Source: Triops longicaudatus (taxonomy: Eukaryota > Arthropoda > Branchiopoda > Notostraca > Triopsidae). Taken from it: a stretch of DNA of 64,000 nucleotides. Under the pieces are notes generated by a model. The model had not been told where the DNA came from. It made no database searches and saw only the letters and a list, made by a program, of their open reading frames with translations. The position numbers were made by a program, and so were the translations under genes. Shown in pieces: positions 36,195-48,659 of the stretch. Position 1 is the first letter of the stretch, and the number at the start of each line of letters is the position of its first letter. The DNA is taken from positions 124,001 through 188,000 of the forward strand of contig JAGQDJ010000008.1 of the NCBI GenBank assembly GCA_022885665.1, written 5' to 3'.

Positions 36195-36643
36195 TTTGTA
36201 CACGGAAAATATGTCCACACTCTGCAAAGGATAGGGCAAACAGGGAGTAATTCTAGCAAGAGAGCGTACCGAGCAAGGACGCTATATGGGACACCAATGC
36301 GGACACCTAGCGGGCAAATTAAAAAATGGCCTTATTAAAAGTGGCAAAATTGAGGAATTTTATTTGTTGCTACACACTAATGTAAACATACACTAAATCT
36401 ACTGTAATTTTATTTGTGTAATCTTGAGTTGAGCGCTGAAACTTCTCCTGCGACTACAAAAATTAAAAAAGTTTATATAAGCCGAAATTTCGTAAAAGCC
36501 CCATTGCGAATCGCAGGTCTTTACCAATGGCAATTCGCAATCCCCAAAGGCGTGAATAAAGTAGTAAACAACGCGATGTCTCGGATTTCATTGAAACTTA
36601 GAGTGACGTTAACATGAATTAACGGTTTAACTCCCAATTCACA
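36195..36643. promoter_or_regulatory. Short divergent promoter, EIF3H / MOV10L1
   Basis: Only about 450 bp separate the two start codons, so a housekeeping translation gene and a piRNA-pathway helicase must share or interleave promoter elements. No TATA box was seen at either expected position. Confidence 0.5.
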
Positions 36644-39600
36644 ATGACAAGTCTTTTAAAGATTCTCGCTTCCTGGCTTACCACCGTGCGTGTTCCATCG
36701 CCCGAAAAAACTTACTTTAACTACCTAGACATCTTATTCGAAGAAGACTTACCTAGATTTTATCAACGCAAGAACTCTCACGGCACTGTTACTAAAGTAA
36801 CAGATTCTTACTGCCTGGTGGACCACACAGTTTTCGTGGACAACTCGATTATTCGCAACATCCGACGGCCCAATGTCAACGACCAAGTTACATATTCTGC
36901 CGTACGCCGTAACGAATATGAAACTTGGCGCGTTGAAAGCATCCAACCGTTCTACCCCAACCAATGGGAAGGCAGCTCCGTCCCCCAAGCGGCCGGTTCA
37001 GAATTATATGACGCCACCGAACGGAAATTTGTCTTTCCCGCAGGCTTTTTGCAGAAATCTTCCATCGGAAAAATTGTACAAATTGAAACTACACGCATTT
37101 ATGTCGATACAGATGACATTATCTTCGATAGTACACTTGTACAATGCATGTATCCTCCAGCTGTTGGTAAGTAATCACGGCATTTTACGATGAGGGCGGG
37201 ACAGTTGAGACATCGGACAAACCGTTCAAAAATCGTGACTTGTAAATTACAAAGTTTTATATATGTAAAATAATTTACTATGTACTTTACTAAGCTTTAA
37301 TATACTTTACTAAGCAGAATTAATATACTATTCTGTTTTGCAATTTTTTTATTTATTATATTTTTCTAAAATTATTTGTTAGTTCATTTAGTGAGTTTTT
37401 AATTATTTTTTTTTTTGCGTACTAGGTGACTGGCTGGCGTTGCAAGTTTGCTACGACCCTAATAACCTTTCGGCCAAGCCGACTTGTCTTCAAGCGAAAC
37501 CGTTGCGTACTTGGAAATACGAAGGAAGAATTACGCAACTCGGTGCCGAATCAGGCGTGATAAACCACGAAATCTTCTTCTCTTTCTCATTAGTACCTCA
37601 TGATGTCGTTCTCCAACCAGGAGACCGTGCCGAGTTTACAGCTGTGGAAAGCAGTGTCGACGAGTTTTCATGGCGCGCTGTGGAAGTAAAATTTCCCTTC
37701 AGCAAAGCCGTTGAACCGAAACGTGCAGTTATACCAACACTTCCTGACGAGCTTTTCGAGGACAAGAATGGCATCAAGCTCGTAAACGACTTCAAATTCA
37801 CTTTAAAAGCTCTGGGCGAAGTACTTGAAGAGCGAATCGCCATTTGCAACGAGGACCTCTGCAAAACTTTGCACAAAGCAACGTTCCACGCCGATGGCGT
37901 GTCACAGCTAGAAATAGTATTACCGACGTTGCCTTGCAAAATAAACGGGAAGGCCGTCTCGTGGCTAACAGTACGTTGCGTGGCCAAACAGATCGGTTCC
38001 AGTCGCGAAGTCTTCGTACTGGACTTTGGCGACTTCAAAATCGGAAGATATATTTCTATTCATGTCCAAGAAAGCGAAACGAGCCAGAGTAACGGATGCA
38101 GCTCTGCTTCAAGGTACATGAAGCAAAAATGGGTCCAGAAGGACGAAGATTTTGGAGAGGATAGACGGTTTGTTTTACCTGGGCAACGCAAATTTAAACC
38201 GACAGCGTTCGTGCCAGTACGATTACCTCAGTACACTGTACCCAAATTCGTATGGAATGCCATGACAAGGGAACATGCCGACCTAACGCCCCTGTATCGT
38301 TGTTTAAACGAACCGTTGATGCTATCCAACTATATAGTATATTTTTTTGTTTTTATTTATTTTTTTTTATTTTATTTTTTACTTACTGTATGGGCCAATT
38401 GCAAAAAGCATTGTTAACTAATGCATCAGTCCTTAGGAGCGTTTTCGGATATTGCTGCATTTGGAAGAGATCGAAACGACATTCCGTTTAAGGGAGTTTG
38501 ATATTCCACGTACGAGTTTAAGTCACGTGGGCTCTTATTTAGCATTGGACGTTCCTGGATTGGCCGAAAAACGACCATCACTTTTGGCTGGGGACGCAGT
38601 AATTTTATCGAGCTCTTACGGAAAATCAGGTACTTCGTTTACAACCCAAGTAATTTTTAAAAACATTTATTTATTTTAATTTTTTCATCTTATTTACTTA
38701 TTTTTATTTATGTTATTATTTTATTTATTTATTTTATTTATTTATTTACTGTTATAAGGAGCTAGGTTTGAAGGCTTCGTGCACGAAACGCGCCAGGCCC
38801 AAGTTCTGCTCAAATTCCACCCCGATTTCCACGGACGCTACTCCGGAGAAGAATACCACGTAACATTCCAGCTGAACCGCACTCCATTACGGCGTTGCCA
38901 CTTCGCTGTTGACTTAGCTGTCCAGCATCTCGGTCCACAAGTTTTGTTTCCAACGAAACTTGTTTTACATCCACCCCAAGTTCCTTCTCTGCAGCCCGAA
39001 AACTCCGAACGCGAGAAAACTGCTAAACTGAACGTAGCTCAACGTCTTTTTGGCACTAATCTGTCTTTAGAGGACAGTTTCGCAAAAGAAAACGATTTAA
39101 GCCGTTATAACATTACATGGATTAACGAGCTTTTGAACCGTGAACAGAAATTGGCCGTTTTGAGGATTTTAAGTGGCCAATCCCGGCCCTTGCCTTATAT
39201 CATCTATGGCCCGCCCGGTACTGGCAAGACTGTAACGGTCGTCGAAGCCATTTTGCAGCTGTTTCTGCTCATGCGCGAGAGTCGCATTTTGGTTTGTACG
39301 CCGTCCAACAGCTCAGCGGATTTAATCGTCGAAAGATTGCATTTCAGCCAGAAAGTATTGCCAGGCGACGTCGTCAGACTCAATGCCCATCACCGTTCGG
39401 TGGAATCCTTACCCGAGGCGGTAAAACCGTACGCAAAGACGGGCGAAAATCTAGAAAAAGTTGTACGACACAGAATTGTTGTCACGACTTGTATCACTGC
39501 AGGTTATTCAAACATTTTAATTACAGTTTATTGATTACATTTCAAAGGAATGCTTCCCTAAAATTTGCTAAAACTCACTTTCTGTGCTCTAGGTACCATT

Positions 39601-40572
39601 GCCATGTTGGGCTTACGACACGGCCATTTCAGTCACGTGATCATTGACGAAGCTGGACAAGCCACGGAACCCGAAAGTTTGATTCCTCTGACGTTAATTC
39701 GCGCAGAACGTGAAAACCCGGACACAAAACTGGTTCAAAAGAGTGGTCAGATTATTTTAGCCGGTGACCCGAAGCAATTAGGGCCCGTACTTTTGAGCCG
39801 GCACGCAGCAGCCTACGGCTTGGATCTTTCTTTGCTAGAACGATTGTCCTTACTGCCGTTGTATTCCCGTAACGATTCGCTGTACCCGGGAGGTTACAAT
39901 CCCCATTTGGTAACCAAGCTTGTACGTAACTACCGGTCGCATCCTGAGCTGGTATTACTGCCCTCGGAATTATTTTACGACAACGAGCTGGTTGCGTGTG
40001 GTTTAAATGACCAAAACTGGTTGAACATGTTGGAACTTTTACCCAAAAAAGGGAAGCCTTTGTTGTTTCACGGAGTCAGAGGTGAAAACTTGCAAGATGT
40101 GGATAATCCTTCGTGGTACAACCCTGCAGAGACCTACCAGACTGTTCGGTACTTGCAGGCAGTACTTAATACAAGGATTAGCGTGGCAGAAGTAGGAATT
40201 ATAACTCCGTACCGTAAGCAAGTGCAGAAAATTAGGGACTTGATGGTCACTTTCGGGTTGGAGAGGGTGAAAGTGGGGTCAGTGGAAGAGTTCCAGGGTC
40301 AAGAACGCGAAGTAATTATTGTCAGTACTGTAAGGTCATCGAGCGGGTTGGTAGCTGGGGATTTGATACATAGTTTGGGCTTTGTGAAAAGCCCCAAAAG
40401 GTTCAATGTTACGATCACTAGGGCGAAATCGCTGCTGATTGTTGTGGGGAATCCACATCTGCTTGTGCAAGACCAGTATTGGGGAAGATTTCTGCAGTTA
40501 TGTGTTGAGAAGAATGCCTACGTCGGCTGCGATCTGCCGGCAGGATTGAGTACTTTGAGAAACGAACTGTAA
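36644..40572 (+). CDS. MOV10L1: RNA helicase MOV10L1 / Armitage (piRNA pathway, SF1)
   Basis: MOV10L1/Armitage is an Upf1-like SF1 helicase that feeds precursor transcripts into primary piRNA production in the germline, silencing transposons. Five exons in frame encode 1,116 aa (human 1,211): 36,644-37,166; 37,426-38,336; 38,437-38,629; 38,759-39,502; 39,593-40,572. The N-terminal half has the repeated small-beta-barrel-like segments (for example GTVTKVTDSYCLVD). The helicase core has Walker A GPPGTGKT (about 693-700), APSNS-type motif as CTPSNSSADLI, DEAG box (about 809), GDPKQLGPV, VRNYRSHPELV, GIITPYRKQ, SVEEFQGQERE and FNVTITRAKSLLIVVGNPH. It ends VGCDLPAGLSTL, which resembles MOV10L1 rather than MOV10. 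The extended N-terminus also favours MOV10L1. All catalytic motifs look intact. Confidence 0.93.
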
Positions 40573-41472
40573 AGATTTTTTTAAGCTTTGTGATGCTTCG
40601 GCATTACATATACTTTTTAAGCATTGTGACTTCTCGTGTTTGATACTGAGATATTGCTTTTTGGTTTGAATAAAAATTTTTTTTAAAAAAATTGCGGTCC
40701 ACAGTTTTTGTGTGAAGCGGTCAGATTTATATTGATAACAAAGCGGTTTCGCAGTACAAAATCTGATCTCTGGCAACAAAATCTCGCCGTTGCCGCGCCA
40801 GTATTTTGCATGCAGTATAATGCTGTCAAGGCAATAAGCCACTGCATTAGTCTAACAAGTGTTGTAAGAAAGTGGGATCTGAACATGACAAGGAAAAAGT
40901 CCCGTTTCTTAAATAAAGAGACACAAATTTAGTTTTTATTTACTTTCTCACGTACACTTAAACGTTAATTTCCCTCTTTTTAAGAAACTTGCCCATTTGA
41001 CCTCATCGTATTCAACAAGTGTCTGAATTTTTCCATTTCCCTAACATTTTTAGTTTATGAATTGTGATTTTTGTACGGTTTGTCCCACGTGTCAACTGTC
41101 CCTCTACATGGTTTTCCATAAAGATTTGAATCTACATAATTGTAACTATTTTTATTGTTTCACACGTATTGCTTGGTAGGAGAGTACTATCACGAGCAGG
41201 GCCGTGTAAACGCATATGTTATCAATTCTACAAGGTCTGTGGCCCAGAATTGTATTTTCCATAGAAAGTAGTGCTGGTTTGTGGCGTCAGTCTTGTGGTT
41301 CAACACCGATGGCGCTGAGTGCAGTGCAAGGCGTTGGCTTTTCACAATACGGAAAACTTCCACAGAAGCGCTTCAAGTGGCCTTGCAATCGATTATCAAA
41401 TTATATCGAATACGCCTCAAGTTTTATTGATGGACTAGCAAATATTGCCCAGCTCCTGTTAGCGGATAAATA
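40573..41472. other. MOV10L1-RAB10 intergenic region
   Basis: No gene seen. AATAAA at 40,669-40,674, 97 bp after the MOV10L1 stop, is a good polyadenylation-signal candidate. A CTCF-like core (ccgatggcgctga) lies at about 41,306-41,318, some 160 bp before the RAB10 start codon and probably in its promoter or 5' UTR. Confidence 0.5.
40669..40674 (+). terminator. MOV10L1 polyadenylation signal
   Basis: AATAAA 97 bp downstream of the stop codon, followed by a T-rich stretch. Confidence 0.5.
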
Positions 41473-42525
41473 ATGGCGAAAAAAACTTATGATTTGTTGT
41501 TCAAGCTCTTACTTATAGGAGATTCGGGTGTGGGCAAAACTTGCATCTTGTTCCGTTTTTCAGACGATGCTTTCAACACAACTTTCATATCAACCATTGG
41601 TAAGTTGCACTCCAAAAATTCCAATTAACTCCCTTTTTAATTAACCAGCTTTATTCTTAAATATATTACGTATTCTTTAACGCAACGAAACGTGCTGGAA
41701 TATTGAATTCCTTCATACGTCTCTTTGGTTTTGTCATGAAATGTCAAACTAATTATTTTTTTCTTTTACGCAGGTATTGACTTCAAGATCAAAACTATAG
41801 AGCTTCAGGGCAAGAAAATCAAGCTTCAGATATGGTAAGTCTCAAGTTTATTCCGTAGTAACGCTGTATTCCGAATTATTATTATTTTTTCCGTTTTTTA
41901 GGGACACAGCAGGTCAAGAAAGGTTTCATACCATTACTACGTCGTACTACAGAGGCGCCATGGGGATAATGCTAGTCTATGATATAACCAGCCCAAAAAC
42001 GTTTGATAATATAGCAAAATGGCTTCGAAATATCGATGAAGTAAAAATCATTCAGCAACATCAACCATTGCTTAAAACATTGCAAACAAGTCACAAACTT
42101 AAGCAGCAAAATGTTTCTCTTGCAATTTCGAAAAAATGTCACTGAATTATAAGTTTTAATGAAACAATGTGATTGCAATTGCAGCATGCCAATGAAGACG
42201 TGGAGAAGATGATCCTGGGCAACAAGTGCGACATGGAGGACAAGCGAGCTGTGAGCAAGGAGCGGGGCGAATCAGTAATTCTTTTATTTAATTGACCACC
42301 AAATATACTTAATGATTTTTCCGCTTGGCTTGGTTCTAGATTGCGCGAGAACACGGTATCCGGTTCCTGGAAACTTCTGCAAAAGCTAATATCAACATTG
42401 AGCAAGCATTCGTAGCGTTGGCTGAAGCCATTCTTAACAAAACGCCAGGCCGAGACCCTCAGGAAGCCCCTGACCGAGTACCCTTAGACCGTAAAGCTGA
42501 CCGAGGAGGAGGACGCTGTTGCTAG
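41473..42525 (+). CDS. RAB10: Rab10 small GTPase
   Basis: Rab10 is a prenylated GTPase of exocytic and basolateral/axonal membrane transport. Five exons in frame give 200 aa, exactly the usual length: 41,473-41,599; 41,774-41,834; 41,902-42,040; 42,185-42,274; 42,340-42,525. The N-terminus MAKKTYDLLFKLLLIGDSGVGKT is diagnostic, with P-loop at 16-23. Switch regions (TTFISTIGIDFKIKT, WDTAGQERFHTITTSYYRGA), GNKCDMEDKR and TSAKANINIEQAF are intact. The tail ends GGGRCC, giving the double-geranylgeranylation site. The hypervariable tail differs from the vertebrate one, as expected. It follows MOV10L1 in the same direction about 900 bp downstream, with its own promoter presumably. Confidence 0.96.
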
Positions 42526-43206
42526 AAAATTTTGTAAGGTTTATTTTTAAGCATTTTTTTTTCTGAAAAAGAACTGTGAATTTGTAATATATTCCATAAA
42601 TTCCGGACTTAAAACCTAAGAGTTTATGAATTGCGTAAAATATCTACCTTAATTGTAATTTTAAGCACTAATTTTACTTGTTTTTTCGAAATTGTTAACT
42701 TGTTGAACAGAATTTATTTTTCCCGATGTAAAGGAATTTTAAAAAAAATATTTTTGCAGGTATTTTTTGTTAACGCTTGGCCTTATGACTCGGTCCACCG
42801 TTCGACGCCTGAAAAGAAGGGTATAATTGCGGATTAGCTTTGCTCATCTTATCTATCACACACAAATTATTTCCTAATTTGGGGCAAGTCTTTCTTCCCA
42901 AGAAAATTTCGAAAACTTGATTAACTAGTTTGCAATAAATAAATAGCTTTTGGCAAAACAGCACCAAATCAAGAAATTTTGAGGCTTCCTGAATTCAAAC
43001 GAAAGAATACGTTTTTTGACTCCCCTTCCATACAAGCTTTACTTGTACAGCTTGAGTTGCTTTTCGAAAAGATTGTGTAGCTTCGTATCCATTTTATAAT
43101 AACCGATGTCCTCAATACAGAAAGAAAAGACATGCGTTTGAAAAACTTTGGAAACATTCTACATGTAGAAAATTCGCCACAATACAGTTACGTTATGAAA
43201 GACAAT
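42526..43206. other. RAB10-DNAAF11 convergent intergenic region
   Basis: Nothing recognised beyond T-rich DNA after RAB10. The two genes converge here, so the space should hold both 3' UTRs. Confidence 0.5.
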
Positions 43207-44493
43207 TTAGAAGTGTTCTAACGAAGGTAGGCCCGGCTTTTCTTCAGGAGTTGGCTTAAATTTGATGATCTTCAAATCAACCTGTGGTGGAGACAAATAC
43301 GTAAAAATGAATGAAAATGGGCAAGTTTTGTTAATTACTTTGTCCATGGTAATGGTAATATAACCCGTGATTTGTGACCGGCAACATTTTGAGGTACTCG
43401 TTGACACCTCTGCAGGTAGTAATAAACGGAACAGTTTACCTTTGATAGTAACAGTGACGTAATGTGGCTGGAGATCAACGTCTATCAATGACGTATCCAG
43501 GTGCCTGAGAAACCATACTTTTCACAGCAATTGATTTAAAGAAATACCAATTACTTGAATGTATGAACAGTTAGCTTAAACTGGTGTTCATCTTCATCGA
43601 ACTCAAAAGGAATACGCAACTCGTTAACATTTCTGATAATTTCACTGCGTTTCGGTGGTAACTCTTCAAGAGTTTCTGGTGATGCTTCAGGCGCGTCGTT
43701 ACTCGTATTTTCACGGTAATTAATTTGAGGTTTGGATGCTTGAAAATAATGTCATGATGTTTTAAGCACTTTCATGTGTTTACTCGTGAATTAATTTACC
43801 TTCTAATCTTTCTTGATAGATAACTTTTTCCACATCGTACTCCAAAGCTGCTCGAATACGTTCACCGCGAGTTATTTCTTCGCCATCCAGTACAGCAAGT
43901 TGGGGAAGAGTGGTAATAACATAACCTCGGTAACCTTCATACTTTGAACACGGATTTCCCGTCAAGTAGCTGCACAAAGAAATACTGTTCCACGTTTTGG
44001 ATTGCTAGAAATAGAAACTTACAGTTCTCTTAAAGCGTAGTTATTTTGCAAGCTAGTCAAGCTTGTGAGAATTATTATGCGATTTAACGTAAGATCGAGC
44101 TTGTTTAAAGATTCACAGCCTTGCAAGTTCTCTACAATCTCGATGTCGTTTAGAGCGAGGTTCAAGTACTCGAGTTTCTTCAGACGCCCGACGTTCTCTA
44201 AAAACAGAACACTTTCATCTCAAGTCAATACAACAGGCCATACAATAAAGACGTTACCGATTTTCTTAATATGGTTCCCTTGCAAGTAAATTATCTTTAA
44301 TTCCCGGCACCACTTGTCAAGGTGTTCGATCTTTTCAACGTTCTGTTGGTGCAACGTCACTTCTTCCAAGGTTGACAACAGACCATTGTTATGCTCCGCA
44401 CGTCGTCTTATCAAATCTTCTGTAACTAAATAGCACACATTAAGAGAATAAACAGCTTATCCAAGTTTAACACCTCAACTTACTAAAGGGCAT
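43207..44493 (-). CDS. DNAAF11: Dynein axonemal assembly factor 11 (LRRC6 / tilB)
   Basis: DNAAF11 is a cytoplasmic co-chaperone-type factor that pre-assembles outer and inner dynein arms of motile cilia and sperm. Seven exons in frame give about 315 aa (human 466): 44,484-44,493; 44,258-44,425; 44,023-44,197; 43,800-43,969; 43,555-43,738; 43,339-43,504; 43,207-43,281. It starts MPFITEDLIRR, then leucine-rich repeats (LKIIYLQGNHIKKI, LEYLNLALNDIEIV, LDLTLNRI), the LRRCT-like GNPCSKYEGYR, and a C-terminal CS/p23-like region (TSLIDVDLQPHYVTVTIKGK, LFRLLLPAEV). It is shorter mainly because the charged linker between the LRRs and the CS region is reduced. The first coding exon holds only ATG plus 7 nt; phase and splice sites support it. 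Its presence implies the organism has motile cilia or flagella. Confidence 0.92.
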
Positions 44494-44787
44494 TATCGCT
44501 ATTTCGCAACGCAACGAATTATCGACAAAACTTGCTTAGCAACGAAAGTTACCCTTGCTTCTCAACTTCGGAAAATCGATAAAACACTTGTTGAATACTT
44601 ACTATTAAACTACCTACTATTAAACTTCAATTCCACCTCTGCTAAGATTTTTAAAATTTTGCTACTTTCGATTAATTCTTGTAACCATTTATTAGGTTAA
44701 TGAATGAAATATTGCAAAATGGCCTTGTATTCATAACAGCGGGTTACAAAAAGGAACAAAACGATTCGAATAGTTTACACAATACTC

Positions 44788-47700
44788 TTATTCAATAACA
44801 ATGGCATCCTCTTCTGCCATTGGTGCAATCAAACGCTGCTTCTTGGCTACAGCAGCGGCTTCCGCACTCAACCTTCTCTTCTTCGCTCGTTCAACATTCT
44901 CGCTCTCTTGTTCCCCATTCATCTCTACAATGATCAAATCCTCGTCCATTTCTACCACATCCGGTTCAGCTGCGCTCTTTTCACCCTGTTTGGCTTCTTC
45001 TGGTTGCTTTTGCTCAGCCACAGGTTTTGGTTTCAGTTGCTCCAAGTCTGTTACAATCTCGTATTCAACTCCTTCAGCCATTTTCTCTCTAACAAAGATA
45101 ATAAAAGTTTAAATTAAAAATACTCGTTATAGTAAGAAACTGAATAAATTGACAAAATCTTTTAACATCTTACTCGTGTACGAAGACAATGTTTAAATTG
45201 TATTCTTGCAAGAAATCGTCGCATTTTAAGCGCGTGCCATCGGAGATTCCAAATTCCTAAAAACAAGCAACAAATTTTACTCTTGTTATTCCAAGGCAAT
45301 TTAAAAGTTCGTTTACGGATAAATTCTTGGCCAAATTGTCGTCAGTTTCGCCTTCTTCAGAGGACAAAAGCACAGTGCCTTTGCCGTTGTCAATCATTAC
45401 ATCAGGAGCCACCATGTTCAACGCTCCTTTAAGGATCTTCTCTTCCAATTGCTTCACTGTGAAGGATTTCGTGTTCAGAACGACAGTAACCTTAAAAAAT
45501 ATAGACATTTTTTTTATAAGCGTTCAACGACTTTTTCCCATCAATTTACTTCTGGTTGTTCAGCGCAAACGAAACATTTCGGATGAGGAGGGTCCAATTG
45601 ACTTGGAGCAATCAATTTCTTCAAGTAATTCGGTTGGCGGTTCAGATAAACCTTCAGATAAATGTTTTATTATTATTTTTTTTTGTAGGAAGAGAAATCA
45701 CAGAAACAGTTGAAGCTCACTATTTCACAACAATAGCAGAAAAAATTAATTACAAATATAAATACAAAATATACATCAGAAGAACTAAAGAAAGAAACAC
45801 TTTCAAGTCCCTTGTAAACACCTATACTATTTAAAAAAAAACGCGAAAAATATTTTTCTATACATAAATTCCTTTTTCGAAGTCAACAGAAAAAAATTGA
45901 CCAAACTGAGATTAGCTTAACGAAATGATCTTACGTGTCGGCAATCTTCAATTCTGTTCTTCAACAGTTTGTACGCTTCAAAAACCATAAGACCCGCAAT
46001 GATAGCATTCGTCGTGGCAATTGCTGGAATGATATTTCCAGCCATGGCTACAAACAAATAAAATAACAATAATTATATATATATTTTTTAAATTGGGTAT
46101 TGAAACCAATGAGTGCGGTAATAAAATCAACAAGCTTACATTTGACGTCAAATCGACTTTTCTGCGGAATTCCAAAAATGTAGGCTCGGATATTAGCGCA
46201 AGCAGTGACGAAATCCATGGCAGCTTGATCATCTTTATCCCACACCAAAGTTCCATCCGAGACTTCCTTCAATTTTAACACAGAAATGTTATATTACAAA
46301 TGTTATATTAACAATTAATGAGCTACTTTCCTTTAACAATTATCTCTTTATCACAAAGCTTACTTTTAGTTTGCCGTACAATTGTTCGCAACTGGACGCC
46401 ATCACCGCTCCGCACTCCTTGACGCTCCAAACACGCTGATCTTTGATCCCCGCGTTCTGGCCATTGGCCACGCCTTTTTCCGGCAAAGAACACAAATTAG
46501 GAAAGTCATAAAAATACGAAAACAAAGTCGACAAAATAATTAAATTTAATTAAAAAATAAGAATAAGAACTGGTATGAAGTAAAGTGAAATATTATAAGA
46601 ACTACCGTTATCAGGTAATTCGGCCCATTCTAGCGGAGTGGGAGGTCGCCTTTTTTGCCACAATTTATCCATCGACAACAAATACTTGATGTCGTCGTTG
46701 AAAAACTTGTTGAAAAGCTTGGCAGGATCGTAATTACAAGAACTGGCCCACAAGCGCGTGTTTACACGACTGATATTCCCATCTCCGCTCAATGCCGCCT
46801 CTCCGGAATTTCCTGGAAATAAATACAAAAGGTGTATTAAAAATTACTGATTAACTGTTTATTCATATAGATTTGTATAAAGTATAGTTTTATTCAATAT
46901 TATTAATTTATATTGCTTTTACCGACAGCTTCTGGATCCGCCGTATCCGGCGAAACGTCTTGATCCGGATCAGATTCGCCAAACAACTGATTAAAGAGAT
47001 GTTTCGCCCAAACGATGCAGTGAATCGGTTCTGAAGGAGTATTGCGAATTGTACACCCCGGGAAAGACTTCTGAGCCGCTTTGGGTTGACAGTCGTAGCA
47101 CTCGACTACTCCTTTTTTAATTACCTGCGAAACGACAGTAAAACGAATGAAAATGAACAGTAAATTCACGATTCATTGCATATTAACAAAGAAACGCGAA
47201 AAATAACTGAAAATGCCAAAAATTACAAAGATTACGATAGAAAAGGGAATTTACTGTGACTTGTCCCAGGTAACCAGCCGTACCACTTTCAATTAAAGGT
47301 ACTTTGGCAGCTAGACACATGCGGTTCACGTGGCTACGCGCAGCTCGGTTATCAAGCGCGTTTATGACGAGGTTAAAACCACCGAAAAATTTGCTGTTGT
47401 ACTCTGGGCTATAATGAAACGAATTATGCCTTATTGGAGATCTCTTGCACACAAAACTGAGAAAAATTTATTTACTTCATGATGCTGTCGTGCACTGCCT
47501 TGATTTTCGCATTAGGATTGAATTCCAGCGCACTTTGCATGGCTATTACGGATTTGGGCTTCCCCACATGTTGCCGTTGAAACAAAAACTGGCGGTTAAG
47601 GTTGCTGACATCGATAGTATCCAAGTCAATCTGTTTTAGAAGACAAAGAAATTAATTTCCTTAGTAAATATTATTTTCATATCTTAAACTTTTTTGCTTC

Positions 47701-47906
47701 CAAGAACGTAAATTTTTTAGTTATTATTTTTCGATATTAAGAACGCGACAAAGGCTTACCACAGTAATATCTTGAAACCCACTTAGAACTAAATTTTTAA
47801 GAACTTCGCAGCCAATTCCGCCAGCTCCAACGAGCAAAAGTTTGGCCGTGGACGCAAGTTGGTGTAATTCAGCCGGCAAACAATTCAATGCACTGTCTGG
47901 TGCCAT
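44788..47906 (-). CDS. UBA2: SUMO-activating enzyme subunit 2 (UBA2/SAE2)
   Basis: UBA2 with SAE1 forms the SUMO E1 enzyme; it adenylates SUMO, carries it as a thioester and passes it to UBC9, mainly in the nucleus. Twelve exons in frame give about 624 aa (human 640): 47,760-47,906; 47,476-47,630; 47,255-47,408; 46,923-47,124; 46,606-46,812; 46,364-46,473; 46,140-46,266; 45,935-46,047; 45,550-45,651; 45,317-45,490; 45,174-45,256; 44,788-45,088. Visible are the nucleotide loop GAGGIG (27-32), the DLDTIDVSNLNRQFLF block, NALDNRAARSHVNRMC, the zinc cysteines C161/C164 with CFVC later, catalytic C176 in GCTIRNTPSEPIHC, the ubiquitin-fold domain (MVAPDVMIDNGKGTV), and a C-terminal acidic SUMO-interacting motif plus basic tail (RAKKRR). 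Confidence 0.95.
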
Positions 47907-48659
47907 AATTTTACACTATATTAAAAGTTTAAGAAATTACTGTTAAAATATACATAAACTCGTAGAGTATTAATGTAATACCTGGTTAAATTGGGCGTTG
48001 GTAAACTGCACTACAAACACGAGTTAACCGGCACGTAAACAACCGTTGCTTGCGCGGCCCTGTTCTCCCGTCTTGACCGCTTCAAGCCGTTCAAGTCCGG
48101 TTGGGAATTCAGCACGCAGGCCGGTAAAGTTTTCCCAAGAGTTTTTCCTGCGGTTCCCTGCTGCCATCTACGAGCCCTAGCTTTCACTAGTACGTTCGGG
48201 CTTGCTGGGGTGCGTCATCGTCAATACACAACACAACAGGCTTCCAGATAGTTCAATCACCGTGACAGGTTTGTGCTTATATTCCACGGTAAGCTTCTCT
48301 TTACCTTTTCATTCTTTGTACTCCGCTTTTTGCGTACAACATTCTTGAAGCTTCAATGTCAACAAAACCGGAACGTCATAAAAAAAAACAGTAAAACAGT
48401 GCGCATGTCCCCGTAGCTAACGTAAACAATTAGTCTCGTAGACACTAATCCTTCCTAATCTGGAAATTAATATCGTTTTAAACGGTTGACGCTTGTATTT
48501 TGTGTACCAGGAGTGTGGTAATATACATATTGGTTATTGTTTAAAACACGAGACATGTTTAGCTTGTAATCTAAAACAATGTGACGTTCGGTTTGTTGCT
48601 TTTCTTAGAAGTGTGTCTTCCTCGTTGCGCTCCTTTTCCTGCCATAAAAAGCAAGCCAG
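47907..48659. promoter_or_regulatory. Divergent promoter, UBA2 / Lifeguard, with likely 5' UTR intron
   Basis: About 750 bp lie between the two start codons. On the + strand a donor-like cacgGTAAGC at about 48,290 and an acceptor-like ttgcttttcttAG at 48,608 would make a 5' UTR intron of the first Lifeguard gene. A CTCF-like core (reverse complement of ctgccatctacgag) sits at 48,161-48,174. No TATA box was recognised. Confidence 0.4.

Noticed and set aside
37598..38038. 146-codon minus-strand frame
   Set aside because: Antisense shadow of MOV10L1 exon 2.
41216..41473. 85-codon frame just before RAB10
   Set aside because: It lies in the likely RAB10 promoter or 5' UTR and has no recognisable motif.
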